Source: Riemerella anatipestifer_E
GTDB taxonomy: Bacteria > Bacteroidota > Bacteroidia > Flavobacteriales > Weeksellaceae
Direction of reading: 5' to 3'
NCBI RefSeq assembly: GCF_009932355.1
Contig: NZ_LEKU01000003.1
Span: 1-64,000, forward strand
DNA: 64,000 nt
The notes under the pieces are model-generated. The model was not told the origin of the DNA. It saw only the letters and a program-made list of their open reading frames with translations, and did not search any database. Below, one piece after another: positions 59,599-64,000 of this stretch; positions within the stretch are counted from its first letter, which is position 1; each line of letters opens with the position of its first letter. The translations under genes were made by a program, and so were the position numbers.

Positions 59599-61611
59599 AT
59601 GACAACATTCTACATTAGCGTTGCTGTAATTGCCATCGCAGCTTTAGGGCTTATCTTTTGGATTTTATCCATGTACAAAAAAACAGTACAGGGCGTAGTA
59701 TTACTTAGAACAGGATACGGAGGCGCCAAAGTGTTCTTTAATGCAGGAGTGGTAATTCCAATTATCCACAGATTAGAGCAAATGGATATTTCTGTTAAAA
59801 AATTAGAAATCTCTAGAGAAGGAAAAGACGGATTGATTTGCAAGGATAATATGCGTGCTGATATTCAAGTAGCATTCTTTGTAAGAGTAAATAAATCTGT
59901 AGATGACATCATCAATGTAGGACAAACCATTGGTTGCCAAAGAGCCTCCGATATATCTACCCTTAGAGAACTTTTTGAGGCAAAATTTTCGGAAGCTCTA
60001 AAAACTGTAGGTAAAAAATTTGATTTCATTGAACTTTACGAAGCCAGAAGTGAGTTTAGACAAGAAATATTAAACATCATCGGAACCGACCTTAATGGCT
60101 ATGTACTAGACGACTGTGCCATAGACTATTTAGAACAAACCAAACTTGAATATCTTAACAAAGATAACATCTTAGATTCTGAAGGTATTAAAAAAATCAC
60201 AGAACTCACGGCTTCTCAGAATATAAAGGCTAACCTTGTAAGAAGAGAAGAAGAAAAAACCATAAAAAAACAAGATGTAGAAGCTAGAGAGGCTATCTTA
60301 GAGTTAGAAAAACAATTAGCCGAAAAAGAAGAAACACAAAAAAGGGAGGTTGAAAACATCAAGGCGAGAGAAAACGCGGAAATACTAAAAGTAGCTGAAG
60401 AGGAAAGGTTAAAATACGAATCTGTACGAATTGCAACAGAAGAAGCACTACAAATTGCAGAAGAAAACAAACAGAGGCAAGTGGTAATCGCTGCTAAAAA
60501 CAAGGAAAGAGCCGACTTAGTAGAAACCGAAAGAGTACAAAAAGATAAAATGCTAGAGGCTACAGAAAGAGAAAGAATTGTAGCTTTAGCTGACATAGAA
60601 AAAGATAAGGCTGTAGAACTAGAGAAGAAAAACATTCAAGATGTTATCCGAGAAAGACTAGCCAAAGAAAAAACAGTAGTAGAAGAACAACAAAACATCT
60701 ACGATGTAGAAGCACTTAAATCCGCAGAAAGAGACAAACAAGTACAACTCATTATAGCGGCAAGAGAAGCAGAAGAGAGACTCATTGCAGAAACAAAAGC
60801 AGCAGAAGCAAGAAAACTCGCTGCCGAAAAAGATGCTCAAAAATATGTAATTGAAGCACAAGCCAAAAGAGATGCCGCCGAAAAAGAAGCCGAAGCAAGA
60901 AAAATAATTGCAGATGCTCTTGCAAAAGAGGAGGCTACCATAGGATTATCAGAAGCTCAAGTGATGCACGCAAAAGCGGAAGCATCAGAAAGACAAGGTA
61001 TTGTAGATGCCAACATCATAGAGAAAAAAGCTCAGGCTAAGAAGATAGAAGGTCTAGCCGAAGCTGATGTAATTAAAGAAAAAGCACTAGCCGAAGCCGC
61101 AGGTATCACCGAAAAAGCCGAAGCTATGAAAAAACTCAACGATGCTGGAAAAGAACACGAAGAGTTCAGATTGAAATTAGCTAAGGAGAAAGAGGTAGAA
61201 TTAGCTGAAATAAACATTCAGAAAGAGATAGCCCAAGCTCAAGCACAGGTGCTAGGAGAAGCCTTTAAAACAGCGAAAATAGACATTGTAGGAGGCGACC
61301 ACTCTTTCTTTGATAATGTTGTAAGACAAATTTCGGCTGGTAAAGGGATAGATAAACTTATCCAACACAGCGAAAATGCACAGATTTTAAAAGAATCTCT
61401 ACTAGATTCTGATAACGAAAACAATCTGATAGGAAAGGTAATGCAAATGGTAGAAAAGTATAAAATTTCTTCAGAAGATATTAAAAACCTAAGCATTGCT
61501 TCTCTCATCTTCAAACTCAAAGGGGTTGCAGAACCACAAGAGCAAGGTCTTCTCACCAGAGCTTTAGATGTAGCCAAACACTTAGGCATCCAAGATAAAC
61601 CTATCAGATAG
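59599..61611 (+). CDS. Flotillin-like SPFH protein (YqiK type)
   Basis: 670 aa. One N-terminal membrane segment (YISVAVIAIAALGLIFWIL), an SPFH domain (about 35-200: VVLLRTGYGGAKVFFNAGVVIP; RADIQVAFFVRVNKSVDDI), then a very long Glu/Lys/Ala-rich coiled coil (about 215-555), as in YqiK. The C-terminus (SADKLIQHS-type, LIFKLKGVAEPQEQ) is a small globular tail. Flotillins scaffold membrane microdomains and protect against envelope stress. It is larger than classical FloT and sits in an operon with PspA and the YqiJ-like gene. Confidence 0.9.
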   Translation: MTTFYISVAVIAIAALGLIFWILSMYKKTVQGVVLLRTGYGGAKVFFNAGVVIPIIHRLEQMDISVKKLEISREGKDGLICKDNMRADIQVAFFVRVNKSVDDIINVGQTIGCQRASDISTLRELFEAKFSEALKTVGKKFDFIELYEARSEFRQEILNIIGTDLNGYVLDDCAIDYLEQTKLEYLNKDNILDSEGIKKITELTASQNIKANLVRREEEKTIKKQDVEAREAILELEKQLAEKEETQKREVENIKARENAEILKVAEEERLKYESVRIATEEALQIAEENKQRQVVIAAKNKERADLVETERVQKDKMLEATERERIVALADIEKDKAVELEKKNIQDVIRERLAKEKTVVEEQQNIYDVEALKSAERDKQVQLIIAAREAEERLIAETKAAEARKLAAEKDAQKYVIEAQAKRDAAEKEAEARKIIADALAKEEATIGLSEAQVMHAKAEASERQGIVDANIIEKKAQAKKIEGLAEADVIKEKALAEAAGITEKAEAMKKLNDAGKEHEEFRLKLAKEKEVELAEINIQKEIAQAQAQVLGEAFKTAKIDIVGGDHSFFDNVVRQISAGKGIDKLIQHSENAQILKESLLDSDNENNLIGKVMQMVEKYKISSEDIKNLSIASLIFKLKGVAEPQEQGLLTRALDVAKHLGIQDKPIR

Positions 61612-61706
61612 AAAAGAAAACGCCGCTCACTTAAAATGTGGGCGGACTTTTATCCCTTTATTTCAGATTCTAACATTATTATCAACCATAAATCGTAGCT
61701 CATAAA

Positions 61707-64000
61707 ATGTCAAAGGACAATCTACAATCAGGTACTTACGAGATTATTCAGAACCGACTTAACGAACAGAAAAACCATCTTTCTCATAAACTCGCTGCCC
61801 TTAATGAAGACCGAAAGAAAGTATTTGGAGGAATAGACTTCTCACTGATTGCCAACGAACGAATTTCTACAGAGCAGTCGTGTAAGATAAAAGACCTATT
61901 TGCCGTTAACCATCTGTGCATCGTAGGTTATAATACCCACTTAGGTCTGAAAACAGAAGTGGAAGTTACTGATGTATTTGCCCTTTATGCCTTTCAAGAA
62001 AATCGTTTTGAGCCACAACCCATCACTTTTCTAGATGATGCCAATTTTGTACAAGAGTTCAAAAATCTTTACAAATATTATAGAAATACCCAATTCGTTA
62101 GGTTCTATTATACCCAAAATTATCTTTACTTCGTATTTCAACTCTCTGCAAATGCTTCGGATATTAAGGCTTTTAAATGGTTAATAAAAGACAACGAACT
62201 GCACTTTATAGATTCTAGAAGTGCTTCGGAGGTAAAGTATCCTCCACAGCACGAGTTCCAGTGGGTTAAAGCTACTAGAGATATGCACCGTACAGGTAGG
62301 CACCCGCACATTTCTCTGGCAGACAAGGTTTTTGTGGAAGCCATCGGCGGAGATATTACCATTAAAGTGGAAGATAATACCCAAACAGGCAAAGGAATTT
62401 ACAGCGAACCCGTAGCTCATAAAGACCAAACGCTAGACGATGCCGAAGTACACTTTTTTGATTATGACAACCTCGTATTATTCAAAATAAAACCTTACCA
62501 AGAAGACGAACGCTACTTTGTATACAACCATAAAGAGAAAAAGGTAAAGCGTGTAGATAGCCTCAAACATTCGGCTATACTTCTTCCCGAGAACCAAGGC
62601 GTTATTTACTCCAACGGATTTGCCCTCCAAACGGGTGAAATAAAGGTGATAGAAACCGAAGAGAAAAATATTTTCTTTGACAGAAAGATAACTGCCAGCA
62701 ACGGAGAAAACTTCCTCTTCGCTTTTTATGACGAAACTTCTAATGATTACGCTCTTATCCCTTATAACATCATCAATCAGACCATAGATACGCCTATCTA
62801 TTGTAATGGTTTCAGCCTTTTTGACAACGGTATCCTAGCCTACCTTAAAAATACAGAAGAAAGCAAAAACCATCTAGTACAGCTATGGCAAACGCCTTTT
62901 ACCAAAGAACTTGTCATTAGTGAAACTCTTAGAGAAAACGAGCTTTTTAAGATTGGCAACAAAGACCTCGTAAAGGCTATGGCAGACTGCCAAGAGCTTA
63001 TAGTGCTACTCAACAAAAAAGACTCTTACGCGGGACTATATACCGATATTGTAAAAAGAGCCACTTCCATTCTAGACAACTACTATTTTTTGGATAAAGA
63101 AAGTGTAAAGCATCTATCGGAGCCTATATCAGAAATCCGAAAGATAGCTCACGCCGCCATTAACGAGTATGAAAAGGTGGTAGAAATCCGAAAAAACACA
63201 CAAGCCGCATTAGATACTTTAGAAGAAAAGTTTAAGCAACTGCTTTCGCAGACCTCGCTGGTAAACTATACCGCTTTGCACCAGTTTATAGAAACCCTGT
63301 CGGAAATAAGAACCTTAAGGGGCGAAATGATAAGTGCCAAAGAACTACAATATTCCGACCTGCCCAAAATAGAAGCGTGGGAGCAACAGCTTAATGAAAG
63401 GGCTGACGAACTCGCAGCACAATGCGTTCAGTTTTTGTTACAAGACGATGCTTTGGTGGTTTACGAGGACAAGATAAATGCACTTATTAGCGAAACGCAG
63501 CAGTTATCCAAATCGGTGGAGGCTAAGAATATAGAGCAAAGCCTAGACGAACTCGCACTACAGCTAGAACTATTGGTAAACATCGTTAACAATTTAAAGA
63601 TAGACGATGCCTCCCATTCTACCCAAATCGTAGAAAAAATTTCGGTGATTTTCTCGCAAATCAACCAGCAGAGAATAGAACTTAACAACAAGAAAAGAGA
63701 AATTTCTGGAACAGAACTTTCTGCAGATTTCAAAGCTCAAATTACATTGTTTGACCAAGCCTCCATCAACTTCCTAGAGTTGGCAAACACCCCAGATAAG
63801 GCAGACGAATACCTTACCAAACTCTCCATACAACTAGAAGAACTAGAGACCAAATTCATAGACTTCGAGGAGTTTATACAGATAATCGCCGATAAGAGAG
63901 AGGAAGTTTACACCCATTTTCAGAACAAAATGGTGCAGCTTACCGAGGCTCAAAACAGAAGAACACAAAACCTATTTCAGTCTGGAGAGCGAATCTTGAA
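61707..64000 (+). CDS. Large coiled-coil DNA repair ATPase-type protein, 3' end outside window
   Basis: The frame opens at ATG 61707 and runs uninterrupted to the window end (764 codons visible). Residues about 1-400 form a beta-rich domain (EIIQNRLNEQKNHLSHKLAA start; VNHLCIVGYNTHLGLKTEVE). From about 440 on, long helices dominate (AINEYEKVVEIRKNTQAALD; ELAAQCVQFLLQDDALVVYE). The layout matches very large bacterial proteins annotated DNA repair ATPase that follow YqiK/PspA genes; the AAA+ part would lie beyond 64000. It starts 95 bases after the flotillin gene with only a weak hairpin (61622-61648) between, so it is likely the same operon. Confidence 0.7.
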   Translation, partial: MSKDNLQSGTYEIIQNRLNEQKNHLSHKLAALNEDRKKVFGGIDFSLIANERISTEQSCKIKDLFAVNHLCIVGYNTHLGLKTEVEVTDVFALYAFQENRFEPQPITFLDDANFVQEFKNLYKYYRNTQFVRFYYTQNYLYFVFQLSANASDIKAFKWLIKDNELHFIDSRSASEVKYPPQHEFQWVKATRDMHRTGRHPHISLADKVFVEAIGGDITIKVEDNTQTGKGIYSEPVAHKDQTLDDAEVHFFDYDNLVLFKIKPYQEDERYFVYNHKEKKVKRVDSLKHSAILLPENQGVIYSNGFALQTGEIKVIETEEKNIFFDRKITASNGENFLFAFYDETSNDYALIPYNIINQTIDTPIYCNGFSLFDNGILAYLKNTEESKNHLVQLWQTPFTKELVISETLRENELFKIGNKDLVKAMADCQELIVLLNKKDSYAGLYTDIVKRATSILDNYYFLDKESVKHLSEPISEIRKIAHAAINEYEKVVEIRKNTQAALDTLEEKFKQLLSQTSLVNYTALHQFIETLSEIRTLRGEMISAKELQYSDLPKIEAWEQQLNERADELAAQCVQFLLQDDALVVYEDKINALISETQQLSKSVEAKNIEQSLDELALQLELLVNIVNNLKIDDASHSTQIVEKISVIFSQINQQRIELNNKKREISGTELSADFKAQITLFDQASINFLELANTPDKADEYLTKLSIQLEELETKFIDFEEFIQIIADKREEVYTHFQNKMVQLTEAQNRRTQNLFQSGERIL

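Noticed and set aside
60216..60635. 139-aa Ser/Phe-rich minus-strand frame opposite the flotillin coiled coil
   Set aside because: It is the complement of Glu/Lys/Ala-rich repeats, a typical artefact.

Overview
The window is low-GC DNA from a flavobacterium of the Weeksellaceae. The clues are type IX secretion sorting domains, SusC/SusD and other TonB-dependent receptors, promoters of the Bacteroidota type (TTG, about 19 bp, TAnnTTTG), flavobacterial families such as DUF6341, DUF6427 and DUF4302, and at position 1 the start of an IS982-family transposase like ISRa1. Riemerella anatipestifer or a close relative is the best guess. No rRNA, tRNA or CRISPR array was seen.

Positions 1-15.5 kb: an IS982 transposase start, a secreted leucine-rich-repeat protein with a type IX sorting domain, then a ten-gene minus-strand operon. 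In transcription order it reads SusC-like receptor, SusD-like lipoprotein, a degenerate zinc-metallohydrolase-like lipoprotein, a DUF4302 lipoprotein, an unknown lipoprotein, a DUF4856 lipoprotein, a type IX cargo protein, an imelysin-like lipoprotein, an HTTM membrane protein and a second TonB receptor. It resembles the host-iron capture systems known from Capnocytophaga, and its promoter overlaps Fur-like dyads. Positions 15.5-18.9 kb hold PnuC, an amino-acid permease and a lipoprotein.

Positions about 19.0-23.8 kb are a decayed integrative element. It has an AbiE toxin-antitoxin pair, a 432-aa protein of unknown family, a 43-aa basic protein, a possible small RNA, and frameshifted remains of a tyrosine integrase and its partner two-HTH protein. 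Positions 23.9-34.9 kb are mostly housekeeping (DnaK, PriA, PBP4, Kbl, ZIP transporter, cysteine synthase, SMR exporter), interrupted by an Mrr-type restriction gene between copies of a 20-bp motif. Positions 34.9-39.9 kb carry an operon with an HU/DUF4469 protein and two secreted repeat-type proteins, a (TG)14 tract, a porin and a barnase-like RNase.

Positions 40-50.3 kb hold membrane genes (DUF3109, DUF6427, DUF6341), Kup, a Fur paralogue coupled to an OstA-like protein, an aminotransferase and two accessory genes. Positions 50.3-57 kb hold a POT peptide transporter, a TonB receptor, and LigA. That receptor is preceded by an apparent attenuator: a 19-codon leader peptide rich in Cys and Met, an antiterminator and an intrinsic terminator. 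Positions 57-64 kb hold an XRE regulator divergent from an envelope-stress operon (YjfI/YbjN-like, an 18-aa membrane peptide, PspA, NfeD/YqiJ-like, YqiK-like flotillin, large coiled-coil ATPase-type protein cut by the window end). The same 20-bp sequence, inverted, sits at both divergent promoters.

The observations most worth following are the Cys/Met leader attenuator, the iron-capture operon with its degenerate metallohydrolase, the decayed element with an orphan gene, the cassette-like 20-bp motif, and the perfect inverted repeat controlling the PspA-flotillin locus.
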